A stretch of 64,000 bases of DNA, taken from NCBI RefSeq assembly GCF_902806685.2, contig NC_048553.1, forward strand, positions 3,765,099 to 3,829,098, given 5' to 3'. The position numbers and the translations under genes are program-made. Shown in pieces: positions 1-12,131 of the stretch. The notes under the pieces were generated by a model. The model did no database searches. It was not told the origin of the DNA and saw only the letters and a program-made list of their open reading frames with translations. This DNA comes from Maniola hyperantus. Lineage: Eukaryota > Arthropoda > Insecta > Lepidoptera > Nymphalidae. Position 1 is the first letter of the stretch; each line of letters opens with the position of its first letter.

Positions 1-1100
1 AACGAGCAATGAGTGCGCTACCTTCCGATAGATTTATTTATGATTTATCAAAGAATTTCTAAGTACTACTTCGTAGTATATACCTGGCACCATAGACTTC
101 ATATCAATTTATCACTGCCTCGATGAGGTTTTAAATTTAATTTAATTTATTTTAGTTTTAATTTAATGTTGTTTTTTTGGATTTAAGTTTATTAATAGTT
201 TATTTATCACTGCCTAGCACACATTTGTCTCCTGCTGTGTTAACACTTGCTCGTTGCTCTTGGGTTGAGCATAAACAAGGGGTTGAGTCGTAGACTGAGT
301 AAAAAAGGTAGACTAAAGTCTAACCGCGTCTGAGATGGTGATAGCACGACGTAACGATGAATAACACTACAATTATAACCATTGTTTAGTCGTCAATATT
401 TGTATTAACCGATCAACAATATTTGTATTAAACGTTTTTTATGTGATTACAAATAAATAACTAATGAGAAATGACTACAATGACGCCACGAATTCTCAAA
501 GTTTGTTTTGCAACTAAAGTTGTATTCCTTGAAAAAAATCGGTTACACGATAAGGGACCAAAAATAGGTTAGCTGCGTCTTTGTATATCACATTAGTAAT
601 TTTATCTGTGCTCTCTTTTTAGTGTGAATGAGAAAGCAAACGTTCCTTTGTCTAGATTTTTACTCAGTCTACGAGTTGAGTTGAGCCAGTGAGTGGTGAT
701 TATATAGGTACTCTTTGAGTGAGTGCTCTAGTCTAGTCTACTGCCTAGACTAGTATATACTTATAGTATAGTGATCTGTGGTTGAGTGAGTGACGCCATA
801 TTGTTTTCCCCAACATCGGTGGTACCTACACGCCAAAAGCAGCGCCAGCGTTTTCCTGTGAATCTGATGATTTTCCAACCGACCTGAGCTTCAATTGCTT
901 CAAATCTTCAAAAGTGCTCTTAACATTATTGCTGATTGTAGACTTAACAATTAGGTTAAAAGAATATTGGTCGAGTTTCCTGGGCCACCTTGCCGGAGTT
1001 GAATTGCGTTGCGTGCAAATAATATTTTCTTGACACGGTTTTTTTAAGTCATTGTTTTAGAAAGTTTTGCCTGCCTAATTCTTTACACGAAGGAAGGAAA
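1..1100. other. Upstream flank of eIF4A3, no gene seen
   Basis: AT-rich DNA with no convincing coding frame. The last few hundred bases before the eIF4A3 start codon at 1101 must contain its promoter and 5' untranslated region, but I see no clear TATA box or initiator that I would defend. Short inverted words around CTAGAC (about 735-755) are too small to interpret. Confidence 0.5.
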
Positions 1101-4100
1101 ATGACGGCATCGGAAGTATCATTTAATCGAAAAAATCATATCGGAAGATTTGTCGAACGTTGAATTCGACACCAGCGAAGATGTGGAAGTCATCCCAACA
1201 TTCGATTCCATGGGTCTCCGCGATGAGTTATTGAGAGGAATATACACTTACGGTAAGTAGGTAATTCACTGTTAAAAACCGTATCATACAACATGAAATC
1301 TGAGACTAAGTAATTAATTTTTTTATAGGTTTTGAAAAGCCGTCAGCAATTCAGCAAAGGAGTATTCAACCTATAGTCAAAGGTCGAGACGTGATAGCGC
1401 AAGCACAGTCCGGTACCGGTAAAACGGCTACTTTTTCAATATCGATTTTGCAGTCCTTGGACACAACTCTCCGTGAAACTCAGGTGTTAGTGTTGTCACC
1501 GACCAGGGAGTTGGCAACACAGATTCAGAAGGTCATCCTTGCATTGGGCGACTTCATGAATGTTCAGTGTCATGCTTGTATTGGAGGCACAAACCTTGGT
1601 GAGGATATAAGGAAGTTGGATTATGGTCAGCATGTTGTTTCTGGAACCCCCGGACGTGTTTTTGGTAAGCAATTTTGATGATTTTATATTCCCAGTAAGT
1701 ATTGTATCATTCATATTAATTTAAATGAAAAGGTAGGTATCTATTTTAATTCAAGTTTGGCAGATACATATTTTGTTCAATTAAAAATTTGCTGGATAGA
1801 ATAAAATCATTTGCATTAAGGTCAACCGAAAAATACCTGGCCTGACAAAATTTTGTTAGCAATTTTGCAGCTGCAAATAAAATAAATAAACAATTTTTAA
1901 AAATTTGACAATGTAAAATATATAAATAAAATTACAGTATGTAGAGCCGATTGCTATTCTCAATTTATATCCAGCGGAATGATTTGCTAATTCACCTCAG
2001 TCTGTTGACAAGTAGGTACATTACATTATTATTTATTAAAGATGGGCGTTATTGGCTATTTCTGGCCACGGTTATTAAACCGCTATTTAGTTACAATAGC
2101 GCTATTGATAACAGTTGCCTAGTATCGGTATCAAAGCTGTGTTTCAACTAATTTAATATGCGCACCGTTTTTGTTTGTAGTAAGTAGTAACTTAGTTAGC
2201 TGCCGTATCGAATCCGTCTGTAGGTATGGCTAAAGTTTCAAGTCGTGTAAGTGCATTAGAATAATATTGACGATTTCCCTTCATGCTTTTCTAGGCTTAG
2301 GACTAGCACAATTTTCAAAAACGTTTAATCAAAGTTTTGTACAACACTAATTATATCACTTAAGTACCTAAAACTATTAAAACTTTATTTTTTATCTTAA
2401 CACCTTTTTACAATTTTATACACCTACTAAGTTATTTACAAATTATAGTCAATCGTCAATATCACCCACACTACAGGCAAAAGCTACCTAAATAAAACAA
2501 AGCAATATCTCAAGACAAAACTTTAGTATTTACTGAATACAAACACCGCTCAAACTATCTAATTAGGTATTAAAACTTTCATCAAAAGTCAAAACAAACA
2601 AACGCGCCATAACACCACCTGATCTGCGCGCGCATATTTCACTAAAATAAAATCAATTTTACTTTCATGAAAATCGTGAAGTAATCACAACCTTAAGTTC
2701 ATATCAGCAAAGTTTAATTATCATGATCATTGAGGTCAAACTATATTGGACGCTTGCACGGATAGTTTGCCACAGTCAAGTTAACCAACAACATTTCACA
2801 AAGATTGATAAACAAAAAACGACCTTATTTTTATTAGTCTAAGGCTTAACTGTAATAAGCTTGATAGATCAAACCTTAATGGACAAGTACTTGAACAGTT
2901 AACCAAACAAATTAGCGCCTTAGTGTAATAGACATAAGGTCGTTTTTGGTTTATCAATTTTCGTAAAATGTTCTTAGTTAAGTTACTAAGCCGGTAGCCA
3001 TTAGCCAATAGCCATTAGCCAATAACCGCTCCTTCTCAGCTTTCAGTGAAAGAAAGAAAGAGAAGGCATAATTATTGCGTTTCTAGTTACCAAAAAACCA
3101 AACAATGCATTGTCAGTTGCCAGTTGGCAGCGTTGCGTTGTCAGGTGGTTCGTCATAGATGATATCTGTTAACCGTTGCTAGCTACGACAATAACGCTAT
3201 GGTACGCTAAAGGCATGGCAGCGGTTTTCAGTTAAGTTAAGCTATAGCGGACACATGTCTATTATTTATAATAGACTAGCTTATGCTCGCAACTTCGTCC
3301 GTGTGGACTACATAAATTTCAAACGCCTATTTCACCCCCTTAGGGGCTGAATTATCAAAAATCCTTTCTTAGCAGATGCCTACGTCATAATAGATAGCTA
3401 TCTGCATTCCAAATTTCAGCCCGATCCGTCCAGTAGTTTGAGCTGTGCGTTGATAGATCAGTCAATCAGTCAGCTTTTCCTTTTATGTATTTAGACTAGG
3501 CCACTTTTGCTGATGAGTCTACATCATAAGTGTTTTCCAAATGCCTAACATTCTTTGATCTATTACAATAAAAATACCTTTTTTAGACATGATAAGGAGG
3601 CGTGTGCTGCGTACCAGATCAATCAAAATGTTGGTACTTGATGAGGCAGACGAGATGTTGAACAAGGGATTCAAGGAGCAGATCTATGATGTCTACAGAT
3701 ACCTGCCACCGGCCACTCAAGTTGTGCTAATCTCTGCTACATTGCCCCATGAGATACTTGAAATGACATCCAAGTTTATGACTGATCCTATTAGGATTCT
3801 TGTCAAACGGTAAATATTAATCTAGGTTGTCCTAGCATGGTTCCAGAACTTAATCAGGTTTACACTATTTTAGCAATTTAGCCCTTGACTTGAGGTTAGA
3901 TGTTTTAAACCTAACACTAAATAGTATGAGTATTGTATGAAGATTTTAGATTCCTATGTAAAAAAAAAGGCCACCCTAGAAAAGCCTGGATGTATCAGCT
4001 TAATACATAATAAACTAGCTGATGCCCAGTTTGGTCTGCATGGATTCCGTTTTTAAAAATCTAGGGGACACTGATCTGACTTGATTTTTGGGATAAAATA

Positions 4101-5189
4101 TTTAATCTGTTGCTCTGTTGCAACATGGTTGAAAGACAAACCAACAGACAAATACCTACATATTCATAATATGGGTAGTGATATTATTGTTGTAATGTGT
4201 TAATATTATTTCCATTAACTGTAAAATTTCTGAGATTGATTTAGCAATAAACTATTATTTTCAGTGACGAGTTGACACTGGAAGGTATCAAACAGTTCTT
4301 TGTTGCTGTTGAACGTGAGGAGTGGAAATTTGACACACTCTGTGACTTGTATGACACTCTGACAATCACTCAAGCTGTGATCTTCTGTAACACTAAGAGA
4401 AAGGTAGACTGGCTCACCCAGAAGATGCAAGAAGCAAACTTTACAGTGAGCTCCATGCACGGTGACATGCCACAGAAGGAGAGAGATAATATCATGAAAG
4501 AGTTTCGATCAGGACAAAGGTAAATATCTTATATTTTCTAACTAGCTGATGCCCGCGACTTCGTCCGCTTGGAATTAGGTTTTTCATAAATCCTGTGGGA
4601 ACTCTTAAATTTTCCGGGATAAACAGTAGCCTATGTCACTCCAAGTCTTTATCTATACCCATGCAAAAAATCACGCCAATCCGTTGCGGCGTGATTGAAG
4701 GACAAACCAACAAAGAAACACACTTTCGCATTTATAATAAGGGTACTGCTAACAGAAAGAATATTAATTGTGGTAATAAGTTGGTAATCATCTGATAGTA
4801 GTTGACAAAGTTCTATAATCTGAGAAAAAAAATCTGGTAGGAGGGGTACCTCCTAGCTGTCAGTTTAAGAATAACAATATTTAATTTCTAGGCAAAACAA
4901 CCATAACACAAATAATGTAAATTTTTTAATTTTCAGTCGAGTTCTCATCACAACAGATGTATGGGCCAGGGGAATAGATGTACAGCAAGTGTCCTTAGTT
5001 ATCAACTACGACTTGCCCAACAATCGTGAATTGTATATTCACAGGATTGGTCGCTCGGGTCGTTTTGGACGCAAGGGTGTGGCCATCAACTTTGTCAAGT
5101 CTGATGACATCAGGATCCTGAGAGATATTGAACAGTACTACTCAACACAAATTGACGAAATGCCTATGAATGTAGCAGATTTAATTTAA
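1101..5189 (+). CDS. eIF4A3: Eukaryotic initiation factor 4A-III (DEAD-box RNA helicase, exon junction complex)
   Basis: ATP-dependent RNA-binding core of the exon junction complex, which clamps mRNA upstream of spliced junctions in the nucleus. Exons: 1101-1252, 1329-1664, 3587-3809, 4265-4519, 4937-5189; all introns are GT-AG and phases agree. Visible helicase motifs are [10 protein letters not shown] (Walker A), PTRELA, GG, TPGR, DEAD (VLDEADEML), SAT, then RGID and [10 protein letters not shown]. The C-terminal [12 protein letters not shown] is typical of eIF4A3 and separates it from eIF4A1. About 405 aa, the normal length. Oddity: the ATG at 1101 reads out of frame with the conserved EDLSNVEF segment by one base; dropping one A from the A6 run at 1131-1135 region would join them, and the summed exon length is a multiple of three only then. 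No other in-frame ATG precedes EDLSNVEF. I infer a base-call or assembly indel rather than a pseudogene, because the rest is intact. Confidence 0.95.
1665..3586 (+). other. eIF4A3 intron 2, repeat-bearing
   Basis: A 1.9-kb intron with no coding content. It holds a palindromic element at about 2775-2985, a doubled AGCCATTAGCCAAT word near 2999-3028, and a copy of the lepidopteran interspersed repeat (family B: ACTTCGTCCG followed by TTTCAGCCCGATCCGTCCAG) at about 3282-3490. Confidence 0.6.
2775..2985. repeat. Palindromic MITE-like foldback element in eIF4A3 intron 2
   Basis: The arms ATTGATAAACAAAAAACGAC (from 2804) and the reverse complement of GTCGTTTTTGGTTTATCAAT (to about 2959) pair almost perfectly, and weaker pairing extends outward (AAGTTAACC near 2780 with the complement near 2980) and inward (ATTAGTCTAAGGC with GCCTTAGTGTAAT). 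No coding capacity. This is the structure of a non-autonomous foldback DNA transposon. Confidence 0.7.
4541..4795 (+). repeat. Lepidopteran interspersed repeat, family A
   Basis: Begins ACTAGCTGATGCCCGCGACT and runs through TTTTCCGGGATAAACAGTAG, ATCACGCCAATCCGTTGCGG and ACACTTTCGCATTTATAATA. The same order of blocks recurs at about 42283-42460 and 44036-44243 (+) and 15997-16202 (-), and partially at 3990-4180, so it is a dispersed family. It lies in eIF4A3 intron 4. The exact class (SINE or 3' end of a LINE) cannot be settled from this window. Confidence 0.7.
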
Positions 5190-5319
5190 TTATTTAGTAG
5201 CTCTTTATATTGTGATAAAAATATGCAACAAGCAATAATCAGGTTGGAGCACATCTTGTGGTGGAAGTCACCTATTCTGTAAACTGTTACATATTCATAG
5301 AAAATAATGACAATTCTTG

Positions 5320-5325
5320 AATAAA
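5320..5325 (+). terminator. Polyadenylation signal of eIF4A3
   Basis: AATAAA about 130 bases after the TAA stop, followed by an A-rich stretch; the only canonical hexamer at a plausible distance. Confidence 0.6.
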
Positions 5326-6736
5326 CTTTAAAAAAAAATATTTTTAAACTTTCTTTAGAGCTTAGGCAAACGACGGGCTATTGTCCGTAGAGGACATAAG
5401 TTAATCATTTTTACATGATTATCTGCAGTACTGTAAGTCCATCATCATCATTTGAATCATTGTCCTCCAAGAACAATAGATTATCGTCTGCATGGGTGTT
5501 TCACTATCAATACTGTCTCGCGCGATTCTTTGAATTCTTTGATCGCAGGATTTCAAGAACATCTGGATACATTGCAATACACATTACTTTCAATACCATC
5601 AGTATTTCCTCAATACGATACGGCGTATCGCGTCGTAACATTGATAGTATAAATTATAGTAGATGCGTTTGATGATTCAAAAGTAGTAAAAGTTTAATTG
5701 GATAAAAATATTTTAATTTTTTTCTTTAACGTAACAGAACCTCTACCTCAATGAAACAAGTATTAAAATCTTTTTCTTTAATTTACAAATTTTATTTTAC
5801 ACAACAAGCACAGCGATTTTTATAAAATAAGTGAATAAAATAGTTGAATCTACACCTAGGTATAAATTATATTGTATTACATTTTATGGTCACCAAAAAT
5901 TTTAATATTCAAAGCTAAGCTCTTGGAATGTTATTATACCTACTATAGTAATTATTTTACAATAGTGTGAAATATTAGTTAAAATAAAAAACAAGACTAA
6001 AAATAAGAATTTGTTTTGTTTTTTTATTAAATTTTTGGTTGTCCTAATTAATGAGAAATATACTCTTATGCATATTCCAATTTATAACGTAACATAAAGT
6101 TATTCTTAACTAAAGAATTGCAATTTAATCATTCTATCATCTATTCTGGACCTATGTAATGTTTAAAAGCTACAACAAAAATAAAAAAATAAATAATTCC
6201 ATCTACTAAATCAAAACGTGATGATTACAAGGTTAAAATTATTTGGTAAATTATATGCCTCTAACCCTCATAAGGCACAAAGTCAAAATGAATTAATATA
6301 TTCAATTAAAAAACCGGCCTAAAAAGAATGTACAAGTAAAGCCCTTGCATTGATACCCCATTTGGTATATTAATCTTAATTTGAAAGTTGAAAACCCTAT
6401 TTTTTCATGAACACATTTTAATTTTTTTTTGTAATGTTACCACAAATTCACAGTTTTCAGATTTTTCCTCTTACATGTGTTTGACTTGCTTACGTTTGAT
6501 TGAGGTATGGAACCCTTAAAACACTACAATGCTGAAATAGACATATATAATATTACTTATTGTATATCAGTATACTGTTACAGTCCAGGCAATAGTAAGT
6601 AAATAAAGTTATAACTATTAAATGTTTTATCACAAAGTAAAAAAAAATATGTTAGAATAGTTTCATTTTAGTTGCAATTCCCATGACTAATAAATTTTAA
6701 CTTCTATAATATAATACACATCTTAATACAATTTAT
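5326..6736. other. Intergenic region between eIF4A3 and UBE2J1 (tail to tail)
   Basis: AT-rich sequence between two converging genes. It presumably contains the 3' untranslated region of the minus-strand UBE2J1 gene. Short open frames at 5415-5672 do not resemble a known family and look like chance. Confidence 0.5.
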
Positions 6737-7492
6737 CTACAATTCAGAGTCAGTGACACCATAAGCGTTCCAACGCCTATATACAAATATTCCTATTGCA
6801 CCTACTAGAAGTGCCACAAGAATTTCTGTTAATTGATCCAAGAAACTAGTAGACGAATCTGATGACTCCAGCACCTGTGGTGTGAACTGTATGTTCTGGG
6901 GTTCAGGAACAAGCTCCACTGGAGGCTTTGTTGCTTGCTCCTCCTCACCTTTAAATGCTATCTGGTTGAGTACAGTCTGCTCCTCTTCTGTTGGTGGCTG
7001 TGCAGCAGTCGAAGAGAAAAGAACTGTAATATCACCGCACTGTGGACATGCCCAACTAGTAGATTTCTTTGCAAGGGCTATTCTTTCAGCTGGAGTGTAA
7101 TCTAGTGATCCGATAGTTCCTTCAGCTGGGGTAGGCATAAAAGCAATTAGTGCCAACAACGCTGTTCGTATCGACCAGGATGGCTGCCAGGTTTCCGGAT
7201 GATGACCAGAAATTGATAAGCAAATTTTCTTATTAATTTCAAACCTGCCGTTTGGAGTCAATAGTATAATATGAGGAGGATGCATAGGATACTCTTTCGG
7301 CAACAATATCCTGCCATGGTATATGCCACCCTCGAAATCGGTTCCACTCGGGCCACGTACAGTAAAGTGCCACTCAAATAAATTATCTTCAAGGGGTCTT
7401 GCACAATATTCTTCAGTGGCCTCTGCTAATTCCATAGCCTCTCGCATAAGGCGTTTTACTCCAGGACATTTCGTGTTGTACTTTTCTGTCAT
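6737..7492 (-). CDS. UBE2J1: Ubiquitin-conjugating enzyme E2 J1 (Ubc6-type, ER tail-anchored)
   Basis: E2 enzyme that carries ubiquitin on its active-site cysteine and works in ER-associated degradation. The 251-aa frame is complete in one exon. Residues about 10-150 form the UBC fold; KKICLSISGHHPETWQPSW carries the catalytic Cys at residue 91, the same number as in human UBE2J1. The TPNGRF and HHPETW variants are typical of the Ubc6 class, which lacks the HPN motif. A hydrophobic segment at about 225-240 followed by YRRW is the C-terminal membrane anchor, so the catalytic domain faces the cytosol. A Glu/Pro-rich linker separates the two; the protein is shorter than the human one (318 aa) in this linker. 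The start is the first ATG before the conserved KRLMREAMEL helix. Confidence 0.95.
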   Translation of the reverse strand: MTEKYNTKCPGVKRLMREAMELAEATEEYCARPLEDNLFEWHFTVRGPSGTDFEGGIYHGRILLPKEYPMHPPHIILLTPNGRFEINKKICLSISGHHPETWQPSWSIRTALLALIAFMPTPAEGTIGSLDYTPAERIALAKKSTSWACPQCGDITVLFSSTAAQPPTEEEQTVLNQIAFKGEEEQATKPPVELVPEPQNIQFTPQVLESSDSSTSFLDQLTEILVALLVGAIGIFVYRRWNAYGVTDSEL

Positions 7493-8456
7493 ATTGAAAA
7501 CAATTACTCCTTCGAATAAATTGCACCAGCAAGTATTTACTTCCTAATTTGAGAGAACATGAAACAGAAAAATCTGATAAAATTTTAAGTGTTATGGAAA
7601 ATAATGACGAATTCACAAAATATCTATGACAAAATCAAAAACAACAGAAACAACAATCTCAATCTGTGACAAACATGCCATGAATCTATATAAAATAGAC
7701 CTTGGATGAATCTCTATGAAATAGACCTACTATGGATAAGTCACTCGTACACAGATGTCCACTCATATCTACTCGGAAGAAAATACTTATCGCTATCCCA
7801 CTTCGACTGCCGAATGAGAGTGAGAGATTGGACCACAGTGTAGTCCGACCTCTCGCTTTTTTTAGCTACCATAAAGTATTGTGTAATCTAGGGGTTTGAT
7901 GGTTTGACCAATCAATGCCGCACAAATGTTGAAATCATAGATACCAATCCACTATAGGTACTTGCCACATACAATGGGACAAGGCTCTCTTGGTACTTGA
8001 ATGACATTGACAGGGCGGGCGCTGAACATAGCAAAGCCAAAGCATAGGCTTACGAATACGAATACCTATTCAAACAAGAACAAAGGGGACGTTAGTTCCG
8101 TTTTTTGTCACGCGCCAAGATAGCCTTGTCGCACTGTATGAATCAAATTGTCTATGGATATCCTATATATTCTATTCGTCTGTGTATGGATCAATTCATT
8201 CAACTCATTAGTCTGTGATTCAACTATTGTCAACCTCAGATGTGCCTCAGATTAAGAATCACAGAGTACTTTGTAATTAAGAATTCTTTAGCAATTCTTT
8301 AGTCTGAGACAAAGAGTATTATAATATATAGGGAAAATGTCTGTTTGTCGAAAAGTTTGCGGACCCAAGGAACAGATGGCAGTACTATCTTTATAAATTA
8401 TCCAACTGTATGAAAGTGTCTCCCCCCTGGTCTGAGATTGTCAGTGTTGTCAACGC
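7493..8456. other. Upstream flank of UBE2J1, no gene seen
   Basis: Contains the UBE2J1 promoter by position. A segment near 8105 (CACGCGCCAAGATAGCCTTG) recurs near 54366 (CACGCGCCAAGAGAGCCTTG) ahead of POLE, so part of this region is a dispersed repeat. Confidence 0.4.
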
Positions 8457-9803
8457 CACAGAGTACTTTTAACATATGGAAATAGAGTACTATCTCGCGA
8501 GCTAATAGTGGCAACAGCTTAGTAGCGCCATCTGTATCTGACGAATGGAACTAATATTTATAATATGTACATACCTACCTATATATAGACTGCTTTATAG
8601 GTTCATACCTATACATATAATACATACATATAGGACTGCTATGGAAGGTAGGATTGTGTTCAGATTAATTATTTATTAGTATTTGACTCCCTTACAATTT
8701 AACATATTATCATGTAAATTTAAAAAAAATCTATAATAATTAATCTGAACACATATTTTTAAATAATAGAAATTTTTGATTCTAATCTTTATTTTTACCA
8801 AAATTAATCCTAATCACTCTTCCTTATCCTAAAACAGTTTATAAAGTTGCCTGAGGACTGGGGTCTGGTGCCGAGTAGTTTAGTTTCAAGATATCAATAT
8901 TATGAATCCAGGTCATAAAACGATCCAAATCTTTTGCACGATTTGGAAATTCATGCAGGACATTTTCTAAACCTGAAAAGTAAAAATATGAGTATCTTAG
9001 TATGGTCACAAGTTCATAACATGTTCACTAAATCTGACTCAATTAATCTAATCACATCTAATCTGAGGTCGGGGGTTCAATCTAGGGCATGCACCTCTAA
9101 CTTTTCGGAGTTGTGTGTTTTAACTAATTAAATATCACTTGCTTTAACGGTGAAGGAAAACATCGTGAGGAAACCTGCATGCCTGAAAGTTCTCCATAAT
9201 GTTATCAAAGGGTGTGAAGTCTACCAATCCGCACATGGCCAGTGTGGTAGACTATGGCTAAACCCCTTCTCACTCTAAGAAGTGACCCGTGCTCTGTAGT
9301 GAGCCAGCGATGTGTTGATCATGATAGGAATTTGGTCTAGAAAAACTAAAGAAATACCTACTTCTTTATTCAAATAAACTTGTAAATAGGTGCTTTCGAA
9401 TCGTCAAGAGAATCTATCACTGGATCGGAACGCCCAATACTTAAAGAAAAACCTATGCGTGAACCATATTGTCATCAAGTTCAAGGAATTTAATAAAAAT
9501 TGCATTCAAGGATTAAAGTAGATATGACGGTATTACAATGGCATTTACAAACCTGCAGTGAACCTGAACAGCCTGGAATACAGCCCCTCTTGTAAGAAAT
9601 GTTCACTAAACTTAACTAGTACCTAACTACAACTATACTGGAGTCCTGTCTCGTAAATAAACACTGGAGTTCTGTCTCAAAACACTGGAGTCCTGTTTCA
9701 AACATGGGTACGGAAAACTTAAAATTTCTTTGGTCTCAAAACACTAGAATCTCTGACAGCTTACTTAGCGTGGGTTAGGTTCACTGGTTTGCTAAACGTA
9801 GCG
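8457..9803. repeat. Tandem duplication A, copy 1 (about 1.35 kb)
   Basis: Starts CACAGAGTACTTTTAACATA and ends TTTGCTAAACGTAGCG; copy 2 follows directly at 9804. Contents: a palindromic element with TGTGTTCAGATTAATTA arms at about 8655-8757, a decayed tRNA-derived SINE lacking its A box (about 9063-9330), and short repeats built on CACTGGAGTCCTGTCTC (about 9635-9705). No gene is supported; the 65-aa open frame present in both copies lies partly in the SINE. Confidence 0.9.
8655..8757. repeat. Small palindromic element (copy in duplication A1)
   Basis: TGTGTTCAGATTAATTA at the left and TAATTAATCTGAACACA at the right are exact inverted repeats bounding about 100 bp of AT-rich DNA. A second copy lies at about 10012-10112 in duplication A2. 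Confidence 0.7.
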
Positions 9804-11152
9804 CACAGAGTACTTTTAACATATGGAAATAGAGTACTATCTCGCGAGCTAATAGTGGCAACAGCTTAGTAGCGCCATCTGTATCTGACGAATGGAACTA
9901 ATATTCATAATATGTACATACCTACCTATATATATATATATAGACTGCTTTATAGGTTCATACCTATACATATAATACATACATATAGGACTGCTATGGA
10001 AGGTAGGATTGTGTTCAGATTAATTATTTATTAATATTTGACTCCCTTACAATTTAACATATCATGTAAATTTAAAAAAAATCTATAATAATAATTAATC
10101 TGAACACATATTTTTAAATAATAGAAATTTTTGGATTCTAATCTTTATTTTTACCAAAATTAATCCTAATCACTCTTCCTTATCCTAAAACAGTTTATAA
10201 AGTTGCCTGAGGACTGGGGTCTGGTGCCGAGTAGTTTAGTTTCAAGATATCAATATTATGAATCCAGGTCATAAAAAGATCCAAATCTTTTGCACGATTT
10301 GGAAATTCATGCAGGACATTTTCTAAACCTGAAAAGTAAAAATATGAGTATCTTAGTATGGTCACAAGTTCATAACATGTTCACTAAATCTGACTCAATT
10401 AATCTAATCACATCTAATCTGAGGTCGGGGGTTCAATCTAGGGCATGCACCTCTAACTTTTCGGAGTTGTGTGTTTTAACTAATTAAATATCACTAAACC
10501 TGCATGCCTGAAAGTTCTCCATAATGTTATCAAAGGGTGTGAAGTCTACCAATGCGCACATGGCCAGTGTGGTAGACTATGGCTAAACCCCTTCTCACTC
10601 TAAGAAGTGACCCGTGCTCTGTAGTGAGCCAGCGATGTGTTGATCATGATAGGAATTTGGTCTAGAAAAACTAAAGAAATACCTACTTCTTTATTCAAAT
10701 AAACTTGTAAATAGGTGCTTTCGAATCGTCAAGAGAATCTATCACTGGATCGGAACGCCCAATACTTAAAGAAAAACCTATGCGTGAACCATATTGTCAT
10801 CAAGTTCAAGGAATTTAATAAAAATTGCATTCAAGGATTAAAGTAGATACCTATGACGGTATTACAATGGCATTTACAAACCTGCAGTGAACCTGAACAG
10901 CCTGGAATACAGCCCCTCTTGTAAGAAATGTTCACTAAACTTAACTAGCACCTAACTACAACTATACTGGAGTCCTGTCTCGTAAATAAACACTGGAGTT
11001 CTGTCTCAAAACACTGGAGTCCTGTCTCAAAACACTGGAAGTCTCTGTTTCAAACATGGGTACGGAAAACTTAAAATTTCTTTGGTCTCAAAACACTAGA
11101 ATCTCTGACAGCTTACTTAGCGTGGGTTAGGTTCACTGGTTTGCTAAACGTA
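9804..11152. repeat. Tandem duplication A, copy 2 (about 1.35 kb)
   Basis: Nearly identical to 8457-9803. Visible differences are an expanded TA run (about 9930), a deletion of roughly 37 bases inside the SINE (after AAATATCACT near 10496), an extra CACTGGA unit near 11030 and scattered single-base changes. The high identity says the duplication is recent on an insect scale. Confidence 0.9.
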
Positions 11153-11580
11153 GCGTGAAATCACTAAAAACTGGCTTTAAATAGTTACAAAAGGTATTGA
11201 AAATAGCAAAATCAGAAAACATTACGACCGCCAGCATAGACCAGGTTGTTTGCCCAATTTCTACCATATCAATAGCAAAAAATTGTCTGACAATTTTATT
11301 TTCAAGAATATTTATTAAATCAATGATACATACCAAAGGTAGAACCAAATAAAATATTGGTAAATAGAAATTAATGGTTAGAGACTATTTTTTTCTTTAA
11401 AATACAAATATGTTAATGTAAACTAAACTACCAATTTGGTAGAAAAATTAAACATGGGATGCCTTGACCACAGAATAATATATCGAATTTGTCCAGTCAC
11501 AGTAGCGCGGTCTGCTATTGACTTTTGGTACTAAATGAATTGAAGTACCATGCTATTTGTTCTAAGATTGATGACCCTGA
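11149..11580. repeat. Tandem duplication B, copy 1 (432 bp)
   Basis: Starts CGTAGCGTGAAATCA and ends GATTGATGACCCTGA; repeated directly from 11581. The minus strand has an open stretch at about 11133-11370 encoding a hydrophobic segment (YLVLPLVCIIDLINIL, then a second hydrophobic run around VVMFSDFAIF) reminiscent of a membrane protein. I do not recognise the family; it could be a fragment of a chemoreceptor-like gene or chance. In copy 2 the same frame is broken. Confidence 0.85.
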
Positions 11581-12012
11581 CGTAGCGTGAAATCAATAAA
11601 ACTGGCTTTAAATAGTTACAAAAGGTATTGAAAATAGCAAAATCAGAAAACATTACGTCCGCCAGCACAGACCAGGTTGTTTACCCAATTTCTACCATAT
11701 CAATAGCAAAAAATTGTCTGAATTGATTTTATTTTGAAGAATATTTATTAAATCAATGATACATACCAAAGGTAGAACCAAATAAAATATTGGTAAATAG
11801 AAATTAATGGTTAGAGAATATTTTTTTCTTTAAAATGCAAATATGTTAATGTAAACTAAACTACCAATTTGGTAGAAAAATTAAACATGGGATGCCTTGA
11901 CCACAGAATAATATATCGAATTTGTCCAGTCACAGTAGCGCGGTCTGCTATTGCCTTTTGGTACTAAATGAATTGAAGTACCATGCTATTTGTTCTAAGA
12001 TTGATGACCCTG
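11581..12012. repeat. Tandem duplication B, copy 2 (432 bp)
   Basis: About 97 percent like copy 1 by eye. On the minus strand the hydrophobic frame seen in copy 1 is interrupted by a small indel near 11720 and by a TAA where copy 1 has CAA. It ends about 120 bases before the SF3B2 start codon, so it abuts or overlaps the promoter. Confidence 0.85.
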
Positions 12013-12131
12013 GTCAACGCTATAACCTCTCACTATTTGTTATTGTTATTATAAATTGATATTCCATGATTAAACTTTATTTTAATTGAGTTTACTTAAT
12101 AAATAGTCTTTATTGTGTCAAGAATCACGGT

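Noticed and set aside
8934..9131. 65-aa frame repeated at 10290-10487
   Set aside because: Runs into a decayed SINE inside tandem duplication A; no start context or homology.
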